NCBI GenBank assembly: GCA_023425285.1
Contig: JAFACY010000233.1
Span: forward strand, 1-5,370
Length of the DNA: 5,370 bases
From: Bacillota bacterium
Lineage (GTDB): Bacteria > Bacillota > Clostridia > Tissierellales > Sedimentibacteraceae
Reading direction: 5' to 3'
The notes beneath the pieces are model-generated. The model was not told where the DNA came from, searched no databases, and saw only the letters and a list, made by a program, of their open reading frames with translations. How positions within the stretch are numbered: the stretch's first letter is position 1; each line of letters opens with the position of its first letter. Shown here piece after piece: positions 5,109-5,370 of this stretch. Position numbers and translations under genes: made by a program.

Positions 5109-5122
5109 TTTTTTGCTTGTCA
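5080..5122. repeat. Inverted repeat flanking the cobD promoter, candidate operator
   Basis: TGACAAGCAA (5080-5089) and TTGCTTGTCA (5113-5122) are perfect 10-bp complements with a 23-base gap. The left arm covers most of the -35 box and the right arm covers the expected transcription start, so a bound dimer or looped protein would block RNA polymerase. The arms do not fit an RNA hairpin in the cobD transcript, because the left arm lies upstream of the start. Confidence 0.5.
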
Positions 5123-5146
5123 GAATAAATCGGAAGGAGGTATTGT

Positions 5147-5370
5147 ATGACGGCACTGATTATAGGATATATATTAGATTTGACATTTGGTGATCCTCAG
5201 GGACTTCCTCATCCTGTGAGATTAATAGGGAGAATGATTTCTAACCTTGAAAAATATCTGAGAAATAAATGCAAAAATGTAAGTGATGAAAGAAAAGCAG
5301 GTGTCATGCTTTGGATTATTGTTGTCATGGTATCTTTTTTAATTCCGCTTGTAATACTTACATTTGCATA
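5147..5370 (+). CDS. cobD: Adenosylcobinamide-phosphate synthase CobD/CbiB, N-terminal part
   Basis: 74 codons from ATG 5147 run off the right edge; the full family is about 310-320 residues. The start follows AAGGAGG (5134-5140) at 6-base spacing. The beginning is diagnostic: GYILDLTFGDPQGLPHPVRL (7-26) followed by IGRMISNLEKYLR, then a membrane helix at about 52-73. CbiB (called CobD in many genomes) is an integral membrane enzyme of cobalamin synthesis. It attaches aminopropanol or its phosphate to adenosylcobyric acid to form adenosylcobinamide (phosphate). Other cobalamin genes probably follow outside the window. It is divergent from cwlD, with 139 bases between the two starts. No truncation other than the window edge is seen. 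Confidence 0.92.
   Translation, partial: MTALIIGYILDLTFGDPQGLPHPVRLIGRMISNLEKYLRNKCKNVSDERKAGVMLWIIVVMVSFLIPLVILTFA

Overview
The window looks like chromosomal DNA from an AT-rich, endospore-forming Firmicute, most likely a member of the Clostridia. Three genes are sporulation genes (spmA, spmB and a cwlD-type amidase). Ribosome binding sites are strong AGGAGG-type sequences, promoters match the sigma-A consensus, and terminators are hairpins followed by T-runs. I cannot name the species from the sequence alone.

Layout. Bases 2-136 (+) are the last 44 codons of a CorC/HlyC-type membrane protein, closed by a hairpin terminator (152-182). Next is the two-gene operon spmA-spmB (203-1293, +), whose genes overlap by an ATGA and whose products are needed for spore core dehydration. 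Four minus-strand genes follow, converging on spmB with a gap of only 12 bases. In transcription order they are: an uncharacterised two-domain protein of 207 residues (4041-3418); a 25-codon hydrophobic peptide with a very strong ribosome binding site (3310-3233); a polytopic membrane HD-GYP protein with a complete active-site motif set, so a probable cyclic-di-GMP phosphodiesterase (3187-1877); and a DUF5317 membrane protein (1869-1306). A good sigma-A-type promoter (4077-4105) precedes the first of them. Upstream of that promoter, a terminator (4195-4228) closes the minus-strand cwlD gene (5007-4288). cwlD and the truncated cobD/cbiB gene at the right end (5147 onward, +) are divergent. They share a 139-base intergenic region holding a near-perfect sigma-A promoter for cobD, a possible sigma-E promoter for cwlD, and a 10-bp perfect inverted repeat around the cobD promoter.

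How it may work together. SpmA, SpmB and CwlD serve spore maturation and cortex modification, and cobD serves cobalamin synthesis; these are ordinary. The four-gene block between them is the interesting part. It carries a small exportable-looking peptide, a multi-pass membrane receptor-like phosphodiesterase, a second membrane protein and a soluble protein whose C-terminal half resembles the LeuA allosteric domain. The peptide's ribosome binding site can be sequestered by its own leader. My inference is that this is a candidate small-peptide/cyclic-di-GMP signalling module. Nothing in the sequence proves that, and the peptide could equally be a small membrane subunit of the HD-GYP protein.
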